A stretch of DNA of 64,000 nucleotides. Origin: Ardenticatenaceae bacterium. Its GTDB lineage: Bacteria > Chloroflexota > Anaerolineae > Promineifilales > Promineifilaceae. Below the pieces are notes generated by a model. It was not told where the DNA came from. It searched no databases and saw nothing but the letters and a program-made list of their open reading frames with translations. The DNA lies in the NCBI GenBank assembly GCA_020634415.1, contig JACKBT010000006.1, forward strand, positions 62,001 through 126,000, written 5' to 3'. The translations under genes were made by a program, and so were the position numbers. Shown here one piece after another: positions 18,153-26,278 of the stretch (within the stretch, counting starts at the first letter, position 1; each line of letters starts with the position of its first letter).

Positions 18153-18569
18153 ATGTTCTTTCAAGAGGCAGCAACCCCCACAGCATCCACCATTCAGCTA
18201 CTAGGCGCGGGTGGTTTTGGCGCTATTATTGGCTGGTTTGTCTACTTTATTAACCGTTACCGCAAAGAAGATGTCAGTTGGAGCGACCTAACCACCATCA
18301 TCGGCATCATTGGCGGTGGCGCTATTTTGACGCTGTTCCCGGCCAGCACCGATCTATTTGGAGCCTACGGCATTGGCCTTTTTGCTGGCTTCTTTGGCTA
18401 CTTTTGCTTCCTCATGCTTTGGGTCAGAATCTCTAAAAACTTCTATGTAGATTGGTTTTTAGACGGCCGTCGCAAAAAGCTGGCCGACGATGACCTGGTT
18501 CCCGACGGCACACGTTCCACCACTGCCAGCATGCACTTCGACCAAGCCGACCAAGGCGGCCGCGAATAA
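18153..18569 (+). CDS. Membrane protein with three helices and a cytoplasmic tail, unknown
   Basis: 138 residues with a strong ribosome site (aggaggtgact). Three hydrophobic segments: IQLLGAGGFGAIIGWFVYFI, TIIGIIGGGAILTLF and GIGLFAGFFGYFCFLMLWV. They are followed by a polar tail of about 40 residues rich in Asp, Lys and Arg. The glycine-rich helices GGFGAII, GIIGGGA and GLFAGFFGY are noticeable. No family recognised. It precedes the CHAT protease gene by 208 nt that contain two hairpins, so co-transcription is possible but not shown. Confidence 0.6.
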   Translation: MFFQEAATPTASTIQLLGAGGFGAIIGWFVYFINRYRKEDVSWSDLTTIIGIIGGGAILTLFPASTDLFGAYGIGLFAGFFGYFCFLMLWVRISKNFYVDWFLDGRRKKLADDDLVPDGTRSTTASMHFDQADQGGRE

Positions 18570-18585
18570 CTTCATCACCCAGTTA

Positions 18586-18697
18586 ATCATTTAGTAATTA
18601 TTCAGCCCCTCGAGTGAAAAATCCTCCCGGAGGCTTCTTATACGGAGGCTCTCTCGAGGGAAAACCTCCGGGAGGGTGAACAGTTACTAATCATTTA
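18586..18697. repeat. Long compound inverted repeat upstream of the CHAT gene
   Basis: Nested complementary arms: an outer pair near 18586-18603 and 18677-18697, ctcgag words near 18608 and 18653, and cctcccggagg (18623-18633) with cctccgggaggg (18665-18676), each itself nearly palindromic. It can fold as one long stem or as two local hairpins. Possible terminator after the small membrane genes. Confidence 0.75.
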
Positions 18698-18706
18698 TAT
18701 AAACTT

Positions 18707-18760
18707 GGGAGACTAGGGATTGGAGACTGGGGATTTTAGTCTCTAGCCTCTAGTCTCCCT
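18707..18760. repeat. GGAGACT-type heptamer hairpin upstream of the CHAT gene
   Basis: gggagactagggattggagact on the left and agtctctagcctctagtctccc on the right give a long imperfect stem. It ends 8 nt before the ribosome site of the CHAT protease gene. Confidence 0.8.
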
Positions 18761-18777
18761 TTCTTTTGGAGGCCAAT

Positions 18778-20871
18778 ATGACCCAACAACTCAAAGACCT
18801 GGAAAGACGCGAACAGATAGAGCAAGTTTTGCAGTGGTTTAAAGAGGATGCTTACTTACTCCAATGTTATCTCGACGACCCAGAGGATGCCCTGGCAAAA
18901 CTCAAAGAGGCTGGGCATGAAATGTCAGAAGACGCAGCCCGCCAACTCAAGCAGCTCATTTTTGAACGGGGTGGTTTTGAAGCAACATACAATCGCTTTT
19001 TCGCCGAAGGTACGGTGCGCAGTGGCAGCAAAGCCCCCAGTATTCCAACACCATCCATAAGTGGTGGCGGCCAGCAGGCTGCACCAGAACGCATTGTCAA
19101 CACCGGTTTTGCTGATGAGGGCAGCGCAGCTACCCCTCACAAACCCGAACTACCGCTTAAGCCAGCCACGAACTACTACTTCTGGCTGGAGGTTGGCTCA
19201 CCCATCGCAGGCTCCATCGAAGTGGTGCCTACGGAACTACCTAAAGAAATTCCCCCTGGCGCAGAACTCGATGTGGCTCTGTTCGGCTTTGAAAACGAGA
19301 TTGAAATTACGCCAGGCAAGGATGTCGGCCGTATCCAAATTGAAGCCGATGGTACAGTCACCGTGCTGACCCGTGTGGCTGAACCGGCAGTGGGTGAGGA
19401 GATGTTGGGCAAACGGCTGTTCTTTCCTGTGAAAACGGCCGATCGCCCCCGCCAACGCCTCCGCTGCAACATCTACTACAAACAAACCCTCATCCAATCC
19501 CGCCTCGTCAGCATCAAAGTCGAAGCCAACCCCGTGGCCGGGCCGCGCCCCGCCCTGGCCTCCCGCCTCGACTACACCCTCTCCAAATCCCTCAACGGCG
19601 AAGTCCTGGCCGGCATGGGTGAAAACAAATTGAGCGTCTTGCTCAATGACAACGGCAATGGCACACACGGCTTCCGCTTCTTTGGCCAAGAAAGCTTCAA
19701 AAAAGATGCCACCCTCACCGAAGGCGCCTTACAAAACCTCATCGAGATGGCGCGTGGCGGCCTGCGCAAAGTCGCCTGGGGTGATGATGAGGAGTTTAAA
19801 AGCAGCAAAACCTACCGCTATGCCGATGGAGTCCTAAACGAAGATCGTCTGCGTGGCGATCTGATCACGCTGGCTATTCGCGGCCGCCGTTTTTATACGG
19901 GGCTTATCAGCAAATTTGCTGGCCCCGGCCCCGAATCCTGGGCCTTAGAAGATATGATGCGGCAAACGGGCCAGGTGCAAATTGCCAGCAAGGTGGATGC
20001 CACCTTAGTTGTGCCCGCCGCCATGTTTTATGACTACCCCCTGGACGATGGCAAAGAAACCAAAGCGATGTCTGTGTGCGAGACATTCATGACGGCCGTT
20101 CGCCGCAAAACCCCGCTGGAACAAACCGCCTGCTTCCAGGGCAACTGCCCCGACCGCGACAAAGACACAGTGGTTTGCCCCAGTGGTTTTTGGGGCTTCC
20201 GCCACAATTTAGGTTTGCCCATCTCCCTCAAGAAGGACGACCAAGAGGCTGACGATGCGGCCGTCACCATTACCTACACAGGCACACCCCACATCGCCAT
20301 GAGCGTTTCCACCGATCCCAACTTCCGCGAACGGCCGCAGCACGAACAAGCCCTGCGCGGCCTCAACCTGGCTACGGCCGATGAATACGCCAATAACCGT
20401 GATGCGGCCGTCAGCCTCATCAAGAACACCAAAGCGCAAGTTGTCTACTTCTACTGTCATGGCGGCCTCACAGGTGATGGTGTCCCCTTCATCAGCGTGG
20501 GCGATAAAGCAGGGGATTGGCTGACGACGACAACCTTGTACAACAGCCGCATTTACTGGGCCAGCAATCGGCCGTTGGTCTTCATCAATGGCTGTCACAC
20601 AACGGCCGTTACCCCCAAATACGCCCTCAACTTTGTCCAATCCTTCGTCCAAGCCCACAACGCCGCTGGCGTCGTCGGCACCGAAATCACCATCTTTGAA
20701 CCCATTGCGGTTGCTTTTGCCGAAGAATGTCTCAAGCAGTTCCTGCAAGGCGGCAAAACCCTCGGCGAAGCCGTGCGCGGTGCCCGCCTCAAAATGCTGC
20801 AAAACGGCAACCCCCTCGGCCTCGTCTACATTCCCTATGCCGTGCCGGGACTAAAGGTGGCTCCAGCGTAA
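18778..20871 (+). CDS. CHAT-domain caspase-like protease with N-terminal helical and beta-sandwich domains
   Basis: 697 residues. The C-terminal third is a CHAT (caspase HetF-associated) domain. The catalytic His561 lies in VVYFYCHGG and Cys606 in VFINGCHTTAV, followed by QAHNAAGVVGTEITIFEPIA and GEAVRGARLKMLQ. Residues 1-70 are helical and charged (LDDPEDALAKLKEAGHEMSE), with a faint likeness to Nif11 or nitrile-hydratase-type leader segments. About 115-250 looks like a beta-sandwich. ATG 18778 has GGAGG 5 nt upstream, so I prefer it over the TTG at 18766. CHAT proteases often act in conflict or cell-death systems. Partners and substrate here are unknown. Confidence 0.85.
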   Translation: MTQQLKDLERREQIEQVLQWFKEDAYLLQCYLDDPEDALAKLKEAGHEMSEDAARQLKQLIFERGGFEATYNRFFAEGTVRSGSKAPSIPTPSISGGGQQAAPERIVNTGFADEGSAATPHKPELPLKPATNYYFWLEVGSPIAGSIEVVPTELPKEIPPGAELDVALFGFENEIEITPGKDVGRIQIEADGTVTVLTRVAEPAVGEEMLGKRLFFPVKTADRPRQRLRCNIYYKQTLIQSRLVSIKVEANPVAGPRPALASRLDYTLSKSLNGEVLAGMGENKLSVLLNDNGNGTHGFRFFGQESFKKDATLTEGALQNLIEMARGGLRKVAWGDDEEFKSSKTYRYADGVLNEDRLRGDLITLAIRGRRFYTGLISKFAGPGPESWALEDMMRQTGQVQIASKVDATLVVPAAMFYDYPLDDGKETKAMSVCETFMTAVRRKTPLEQTACFQGNCPDRDKDTVVCPSGFWGFRHNLGLPISLKKDDQEADDAAVTITYTGTPHIAMSVSTDPNFRERPQHEQALRGLNLATADEYANNRDAAVSLIKNTKAQVVYFYCHGGLTGDGVPFISVGDKAGDWLTTTTLYNSRIYWASNRPLVFINGCHTTAVTPKYALNFVQSFVQAHNAAGVVGTEITIFEPIAVAFAEECLKQFLQGGKTLGEAVRGARLKMLQNGNPLGLVYIPYAVPGLKVAPA

Positions 20872-20880
20872 TTTCTACTG

Positions 20881-20946
20881 GGTGTATTGGTGTATTGGTG
20901 TAGTAGTGTAGTGACATACACCAATACACCGATATACCAATATACC
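20881..20946. repeat. TATTGGTG-type hairpin
   Basis: gtattggtgtattggtgtag on the left and acaccaatacaccgatatacc on the right form a stem between the CHAT gene and the DUF5946 gene. The same word family occurs at 21426-21487 and 36904-36966. Confidence 0.8.
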
Positions 20947-20953
20947 CTTCCTC

Positions 20954-21391
20954 ATGCTTCTTCATTGCCCCGAATGTGGCGCACCACTCCCCGTAGATGG
21001 CACTTGCCGTGACAACTTTCACGCCCTGCTGGGCCTGGAATCTCAAGTGCCAGGTGGGGCGGGTGAAGTCGCCCACTTCTACGCCGTTAGCTGCTACGCC
21101 TTGCAGCACCCCCTCTCCTTCAACTACAAAGAAGAAACCCTCCATGCTTTGCGGCAAAATATGGGCGAGGTGCTAAACGGCCGTCTCACCCTCCCCCAAC
21201 TCCTTAACCGCACCCGCCGCCTTACCAACAACGCCACCCCCATCACCCGCCGCCCTAGCGACCCCACCCCCAACTGGTACAGCGGCCCCTGGCCCATGAA
21301 CGTAAGTGATGTCTGTGCCGCGGGCGTAGAGGGGTATGCAACGGCCGTTCACCAATGGGCCAAATCCGTGTGTGAAACATTGAGTAGTTGA
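20954..21391 (+). CDS. DUF5946 family zinc-ribbon-like protein
   Basis: 145 residues. The N-terminus LLHCPECGAPLPVDGTCRDN carries a CxxC and a further Cys of a probable zinc site. It is followed by FHALLGLESQ, HFYAVSCYALQHPLSF and a helical remainder, the pattern of DUF5946 as I recall it. Function is not known for this family. It lies 82 nt after the CHAT protease, separated by a hairpin, and is followed by another hairpin of the same word family, so whether it belongs to the CHAT unit is uncertain. Confidence 0.7.
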   Translation: MLLHCPECGAPLPVDGTCRDNFHALLGLESQVPGGAGEVAHFYAVSCYALQHPLSFNYKEETLHALRQNMGEVLNGRLTLPQLLNRTRRLTNNATPITRRPSDPTPNWYSGPWPMNVSDVCAAGVEGYATAVHQWAKSVCETLSS

Positions 21392-21425
21392 GTCAACCCA
21401 ATCATCAAAATTGTTTCAAACGGCT

Positions 21426-21487
21426 GGGTATATTGGTATAGTGGTGTAGAGGTAACTATACCAATACACAAATACACCATTACACCC
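21426..21487. repeat. TATTGGTG-type hairpin, second copy
   Basis: gtatattggtatagtggtgtag pairs imperfectly with ctataccaatacacaaatac and the following words. It ends just before the ribosome site (aaggag) of the M24-like gene at 21499. Confidence 0.75.
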
Positions 21488-21498
21488 CAAGGAGTCCC

Positions 21499-22899
21499 AT
21501 GTCCCCAAAACACCACCTAATCGAAATAGACTTGCCCGAATTCGGTCAGGCCCCCTTACCCACCCCCGCCGACCTCGGCGAATACGAAACCCGCCTGGCC
21601 GCCACCCGCGCCGCCATGGACAAAGCTGGCCTCACCCATCTCATCGTCTACGGCGACCGCGAACATTTCGCCAACCTCACCTACCTTACCAACTTCGACC
21701 CCCGCTTTGAAGAAGCCTTGCTCATCATCCGCCAGCAAACCGACCCTCTGCTGGTGGTGGGCAACGAATGTGAGGGCTATTTGGGCATCAGCCCCCTGTA
21801 CAACGCAGGCAAACTGCGCCACGAACGCTTCCAGCCCTTCTCGCTCATCAGCCAGCCGCGCCAGCACAGCCGCCTCATCGAGGAGATATTCGCCGATGAA
21901 GGCATTGATTCAGGCGCAACCGTTGGTTGTGTGGGCTGGAAATACTTTGGCGACAGGGAAGTGGGCAACGGCCGTCAAGCCATCGAACTGCCCGCCTACC
22001 TCGTAGACCGCCTGCGCTACTTGGCCGGTTGGGACAACGTCGTCAACGCCACCGCCATCTTCATGCACCCCCAAACCGGCCTCCGCGCCCGCTGCTCCGC
22101 CGCCGAAATCGCCTACTTCGAGTACACCAACATCCTCGCCAGCGAAGGCATGAGGCGAATGCTGTTCGGAATGCGCGAAGGCATGAGCGACTACGAGGTG
22201 ATCCAACTGGCGCAGTGGAACGGCGAACCGTTAAGCTGCCACATCACCTTTGCCACCGGCGAACGCAGCAATTTAGGCTTGAGCGGCCCCAGCGGCCAAC
22301 GCATCCAACGGGGCAAAGCCCTCTCTACCAACCTGGCCTACTGGGGCAGCAACAGCTGCCGCGCCGGTTGGGTAGCAGCATCGGCCGCCGATTTGCCCGC
22401 TGCGGCCCAAGATTATGTGGCCGCTTTTGCCGGCCCCTACTTTGAGGTGATGGGCGAATGGCTGCAACTGCTGCGCATTGGCACACCGGGGCATCAATTT
22501 GTGGATTTGGTAAACGGCCGTCTGCCCTACGACCAATTCGGCATCTTCCTCAACCCCGGCCACCTCATCCATCTGGACGAATGGGTCAGTTCACCCATTT
22601 ACCCCGGCTCCACCGACACCATCCAGTCCGGCATGGTCATGCAGATTGACATCATTCCCTCCTCGCCCACCTATGCCTCCACCCGCATGGAGGATGGCGT
22701 GGTGATTGCCGATGCGGCTTTGCGCCAGGAGCTTCAAGCGCGGTATCCTGACTGTTACGGCCGTTGCCAGGCCCGCCGCGACTTCATGCAAAATACACTC
22801 GGCTTCGACCTTCCCGACGAAATCCTGCCCCTCTCCAACATCCCTGGCCTCGTCCCCCCCTTCTTCCTCCACCCCAACCAGGTCTTGGCCCTGGCCTAA
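21499..22899 (+). CDS. M24 (creatinase/aminopeptidase P)-like protein, metal ligands apparently lost
   Basis: 466 residues. The N-terminal creatinase-like domain contains AATRAAMDKAGLTHLIVYGD followed by REHFANLTYLTNFDP. The C-terminal half resembles the pita-bread fold: GMREGMSDYEVIQLAQ, then GHLIHLDEW, SGMVMQIDIIPSS and RMEDGVVIAD. In active M24 peptidases the two aspartate ligands sit in a D-x-G ... D motif. Here the corresponding stretch reads LAYWGSNSCRAGW and lacks them, so a non-peptidase role is likely (inference). Start supported by aaggag. Confidence 0.75.
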   Translation: MSPKHHLIEIDLPEFGQAPLPTPADLGEYETRLAATRAAMDKAGLTHLIVYGDREHFANLTYLTNFDPRFEEALLIIRQQTDPLLVVGNECEGYLGISPLYNAGKLRHERFQPFSLISQPRQHSRLIEEIFADEGIDSGATVGCVGWKYFGDREVGNGRQAIELPAYLVDRLRYLAGWDNVVNATAIFMHPQTGLRARCSAAEIAYFEYTNILASEGMRRMLFGMREGMSDYEVIQLAQWNGEPLSCHITFATGERSNLGLSGPSGQRIQRGKALSTNLAYWGSNSCRAGWVAASAADLPAAAQDYVAAFAGPYFEVMGEWLQLLRIGTPGHQFVDLVNGRLPYDQFGIFLNPGHLIHLDEWVSSPIYPGSTDTIQSGMVMQIDIIPSSPTYASTRMEDGVVIADAALRQELQARYPDCYGRCQARRDFMQNTLGFDLPDEILPLSNIPGLVPPFFLHPNQVLALA

Positions 22900-22914
22900 A
22901 CTCCAGGCCTTTGA

Positions 22915-23050
22915 GGTCTCATTGGTCTTTAAAAAATTGATCGGGTAATAAATGTAGAGCGATTTTGTAAATCGCTCGGACGATTTGCAAAATCGTCCCA
23001 CACCCATTACCCGATTTATTTCTTAAACTGCCAAAAGACCTCAGAGGTCC
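22915..23050. repeat. Large intergenic hairpin element, copy 2
   Basis: Outer arms near ggcctttgaggtc (about 22915-22928) and gacctcagaggtcc (23037-23050). A middle stem is atcgggtaat (22940-22949) with attacccgat (23006-23015). Two inner perfect hairpins are gagcgatt/aatcgctc (22957-22977) and ggacgattt/aaatcgtcc (22978-22998). It shares tggtctttaaa and ataaatgtagagcgattt with the element at 10444. It lies between genes 21499 and 23068. Confidence 0.8.
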
Positions 23051-23067
23051 CATAAAAGAGACCTCTC

Positions 23068-23856
23068 ATGAAACTCGAACTCATCTCCCATCACCCCCCA
23101 AACCCACAATACACCACTCCCCTCCTCTTTGTGCATGGCGCGTGGCACGGAGCCTGGTGCTGGGAAAACTTCCTGCCCTACTTCGCCCAGCAGGGCTACG
23201 AAGCCCACGCCCTCAGCCTGCGCGGGCATGGGCAGAGCCAGGGGCATGAGCGGCTGCGTTGGCACAGCAGCCATGATTACGTGGCCGACGTGGCCCACAT
23301 TGCCCAAACATTGGCCGCGCCCCCTGTCGTCATCGGCCATTCGATGGGTGGCTATGTGGTGCAAAAATACCTGGAAGCGCACCCGGCTCCAGCCGCTGTT
23401 TTACTGGCTTCGATTCCTGTTTCGGGCATATTGGGTTTTGGTTTGCGCCTGCTGCGGCGGCATCCCTGGCCGTTTATCAAGGCCAATTTAATCCTCAATC
23501 CCTGGCACATGATCGGTACGCCGTCTTTAGCACAGGATGCTTTTTTCTCCCCGCATCTGCCCGCAGCAGAGGTTTCGCGCCATTTTGCCCGGTTACAATC
23601 AGAATCGTTTCGGCTGGAAATGGACGCGATGCTGCTCAATTTGCCGAAGCCGCAGCGGGTGCAAACGCCCTTATTGGTGTTGGCCGCCGCCAATGACACC
23701 GTGTTCACTGTAAAAGAGGAAGAAGCAACGGCAAAGGCTTATGGCACAACGGCCGTTATCTTCCCCAACATGGCCCACGATATGATGCTCGAACCAGGCT
23801 GGCAGTCAGTCGCCGACCACATCCTCAACTGGCTGTCGGCCCAGGAGATAAAATGA
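23068..23856 (+). CDS. Alpha/beta-hydrolase
   Basis: 262 residues of the alpha/beta hydrolase fold. FVHGAWHGAWCWENF forms the oxyanion region. The nucleophile elbow is GHSMGG (Ser92). The acid is probably in LAAANDTVF and the His in NMAHDMMLE. Such enzymes are esterases or related lipases; no substrate can be read. It overlaps the next gene by 4 nt (ATGA), so the two are translationally coupled. Confidence 0.87.
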   Translation: MKLELISHHPPNPQYTTPLLFVHGAWHGAWCWENFLPYFAQQGYEAHALSLRGHGQSQGHERLRWHSSHDYVADVAHIAQTLAAPPVVIGHSMGGYVVQKYLEAHPAPAAVLLASIPVSGILGFGLRLLRRHPWPFIKANLILNPWHMIGTPSLAQDAFFSPHLPAAEVSRHFARLQSESFRLEMDAMLLNLPKPQRVQTPLLVLAAANDTVFTVKEEEATAKAYGTTAVIFPNMAHDMMLEPGWQSVADHILNWLSAQEIK

Positions 23857-24440
23857 CCACCACCCCTTACCTGCCCCTGCCCGAACTCTTGCAGCAAATT
23901 GACGAGCCTGCCCGCACTGGCTGCCAGACACTCCTGGCCGAAAACCGTGCCCTTTTCCACACAGCCTGGGGTTCCAGCCACAACCACCAAGCCTGGCCCG
24001 GTGGCTATTATGACCATATTCAGGAAGTGCTAAACCTTGCCGTTGTTCTCTACCAAGCCCTGTCACCGCTGCGCCCCTTGCCCTTCACCCTCTCCGATGC
24101 CCTGCTCGTTTTATACCTGCACGACATCGAAAAACCCTGGGCCTATGAGCATGATAACCAGGGCCACCGCCAGCGCAAAGCCTCTTTTGTGGGCAAAGAT
24201 GACCAGCAGGCATTTCGGCTGCAGCTATTACAGCGGTACAACATCCCACTGACACCGGCCCAGGAAAATGGGCTGCGTTACGCCGAGGGGGAGATTGGCA
24301 GCTACAGCAACCAACGCCGCACCATGAATCCGCTGGCGGCTTTCTGCCATATGTGCGATGTGGCTAGTGCCAGGGTGTGGTTTGATTATCCGTTGGCGGT
24401 GGCCGATGATTGGGCCAGAGACGGCCGTTCCCGCGCTTAA
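23853..24440 (+). CDS. HD-superfamily phosphohydrolase-like protein
   Basis: 195 residues. His55 in GYYDHIQEVL, the doublet His90-Asp91 in VLYLHDIEKPW, and a late Asp in CHMCDVASARVW follow the H...HD...D metal pattern of HD domains. The family hydrolyses phosphates of nucleotides or other metabolites. The chain is short and single-domain. Coupled to the hydrolase upstream by a 4-nt overlap. Function beyond the fold is unknown. Confidence 0.65.
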   Translation: MTTTPYLPLPELLQQIDEPARTGCQTLLAENRALFHTAWGSSHNHQAWPGGYYDHIQEVLNLAVVLYQALSPLRPLPFTLSDALLVLYLHDIEKPWAYEHDNQGHRQRKASFVGKDDQQAFRLQLLQRYNIPLTPAQENGLRYAEGEIGSYSNQRRTMNPLAAFCHMCDVASARVWFDYPLAVADDWARDGRSRA

Positions 24441-24488
24441 TCCCGCAAATAAGTCATCCGTTCCAGTGAGCCATTTCCCGTTCTATGT

Positions 24489-24494
24489 TATAAT
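24489..24494 (+). promoter_or_regulatory. Extended -10 promoter element of the M14 peptidase gene
   Basis: TGTTATAAT contains a perfect TATAAT with an upstream TG, the extended -10 form. No good -35 hexamer stands 17 nt upstream. A start near 24501 would leave a leader of about 30 nt that includes the ribosome site gaggag before TTG 24533. Confidence 0.6.
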
Positions 24495-24532
24495 CTGCCG
24501 CGCAAAACCAAACCCCACGAGGAGACACGATC

Positions 24533-26212
24533 TTGACCGACATCCGCTTCGATACCTACTATCGTTACGAGGCCATCACCCAATTCATGCACCAGTGGGC
24601 TGAGGCCAATCCCCACCTCTGCCGCCTGGAAAGCCTCGGCCAAAGCTACGAAGGCCGCGACATTTGGGTCATGGTCATCACCAACTTTGCCACCGGCCCC
24701 GACAACGAAAAACCCGCCTACTGGGTAGATGGCAACATCCACGCCACCGAAGTTTCCCCCTCATCGGCCGCCCTCTACCTCATCAACAAACTGCTCACCG
24801 AATACGGCCACAACCCGCGCATCACCTACGCCCTGGATAGCCGCGCCTTTTACGTCGTGCCCCGCCTCAACCCCGACGGCGCGGAGTGGGCCTTGGCCGA
24901 TAAACCCAAATTCGTGCGCAGCAGCACCCGGCCCTACCCACGCATGGATATGATGGATGGCTTGCACCAGGAGGATGTGGATGGAGACGGCCGTATTCTG
25001 CAAATGCGCCTTAAAGACCCCAACGGCGGCTGGAAAATCCACCCCGACGAACCCCGCCTCATGATCCAGCGCGAACCCGACGAACCCCCTGGCGGCGACT
25101 TCTATCGCATCCTGCCCGAAGGCACCATCCACAACTACGACGGCCTGCTCATTAACCTGGCCCCGCCCCTGCAAGGGCTGGATTTGAACCGCAACTTCCC
25201 CGTCTTCTGGGAACCAACCCAACCGGGCGCCGGCCAATTCCCTGGCAGCGAACCAGAACCCCACGCCGCCACCCGCTTTGTGGTAGACCACCCCAACATC
25301 ATCGGCTCCATCAGCTTCCACACCTTCAGCGGCGTACATCTGCGTGCCCCCACCAAAGGCCCCGAAGACGACATGCCCACCAGCGATTTGCGCACCTTCA
25401 AACGGCTGGGCCAAAAAGCCACCGAGATCACGGGCTACCCCGCCATCTCTATCTTCCACAACTTCAAATACGACCCCAAAGAGTACATCAAAGGCACCTT
25501 TTCCGACTGGATGTACGAATTTCGTGGCACCTATGGCTGGACGACCGAAATCTGGAATTTGCAGCGGCAGGCGGGCGTGACTGTGCCCGATAAGCCGCTG
25601 GACTGGTTCCGCGACCATCCCCTTGAGGATGATTTCGCCATTATGAAGTGGAACGACGAACAGCTAGGTGGCCAAGGCTATGTGGATTGGTACGCATATG
25701 ACCATCCTCAACTGGGCCAAGTGGAGTTGGGCGGCTGGAACTTCATGTACACCTGGCGCAATCCACCGCAGCCACTGCTGGAAAAAGAGATTGCGCCGCT
25801 GGTAGATTTTGCCATTTACGCCTGCCTCGTCTCGCCCAAGCTGGAACTGCAGACGGTCGAGGTGCAGTCCATTGACGACATGCACCACATTCGGCTGGTG
25901 CTGCAAAACACGGGTTGGCTGCCCACCAATGTGACGCAAAAAGCCTTGCAAATGAAGGTGGTGCGCGAATTGGAGGTGGATATTGCCCTGCCCGATGGCG
26001 CCAAGCTGGTGATGGGCAAGGAAAAGACCATGCTCGGCCAACTGGCTGGCCGTGACCAAAAACCAGCTATGCTTACCTTTGGCAGTGATCCGACGGACGA
26101 CCGGGTGAAGGCGGAGTGGGTGGTGCAGGCGGCGGCAGGCACGGCGGTGGAGATTACGGCCGTTCACCAACGCGCCGGTACAGTACGAACAACGGTGAAA
26201 TTGGGAGACTAG
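24533..26212 (+). CDS. M14 family zinc carboxypeptidase
   Basis: 559 residues. Zinc ligands are His70 and Glu73 (DGNIHATEVSPS) and His263 in SISFHTFSG. The catalytic Glu is about residue 339 (TTEIWN). GLDLNRNFP supplies the Asn-Arg pair that binds the substrate carboxylate. The catalytic domain ends near 430. The last 120 residues form a beta-rich extension (HIRLVLQNTGWLPTNVTQKA). No signal peptide is visible, so it may be cytoplasmic. TTG start with GAGGAG 8 nt upstream. The C-terminus KLGD and the stop lie at the edge of a GGAGACT repeat. Confidence 0.9.
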   Translation: MTDIRFDTYYRYEAITQFMHQWAEANPHLCRLESLGQSYEGRDIWVMVITNFATGPDNEKPAYWVDGNIHATEVSPSSAALYLINKLLTEYGHNPRITYALDSRAFYVVPRLNPDGAEWALADKPKFVRSSTRPYPRMDMMDGLHQEDVDGDGRILQMRLKDPNGGWKIHPDEPRLMIQREPDEPPGGDFYRILPEGTIHNYDGLLINLAPPLQGLDLNRNFPVFWEPTQPGAGQFPGSEPEPHAATRFVVDHPNIIGSISFHTFSGVHLRAPTKGPEDDMPTSDLRTFKRLGQKATEITGYPAISIFHNFKYDPKEYIKGTFSDWMYEFRGTYGWTTEIWNLQRQAGVTVPDKPLDWFRDHPLEDDFAIMKWNDEQLGGQGYVDWYAYDHPQLGQVELGGWNFMYTWRNPPQPLLEKEIAPLVDFAIYACLVSPKLELQTVEVQSIDDMHHIRLVLQNTGWLPTNVTQKALQMKVVRELEVDIALPDGAKLVMGKEKTMLGQLAGRDQKPAMLTFGSDPTDDRVKAEWVVQAAAGTAVEITAVHQRAGTVRTTVKLGD

Positions 26213-26270
26213 GGACTAGAGACTGCTGCTTCGCTTACTCAGTCTCCAGTCTCCAATCTCCAGTCTCCAA
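26203..26270. repeat. GGAGACT-type heptamer hairpin
   Basis: gggagactagggactagagact on the left and agtctccagtctccaatctcc plus one more unit on the right. The TAG stop of the M14 peptidase is inside the left arm. The right arm ends about 10 nt before the helicase ATG. Confidence 0.8.
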
Positions 26271-26278
26271 ACTCTTTT

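Noticed and set aside
18104..21487. CRISPR array suggested by the repeated short words in several gaps
   Set aside because: Units are 7-8 bp, contiguous and self-complementary, without unique spacers, leader or cas genes.
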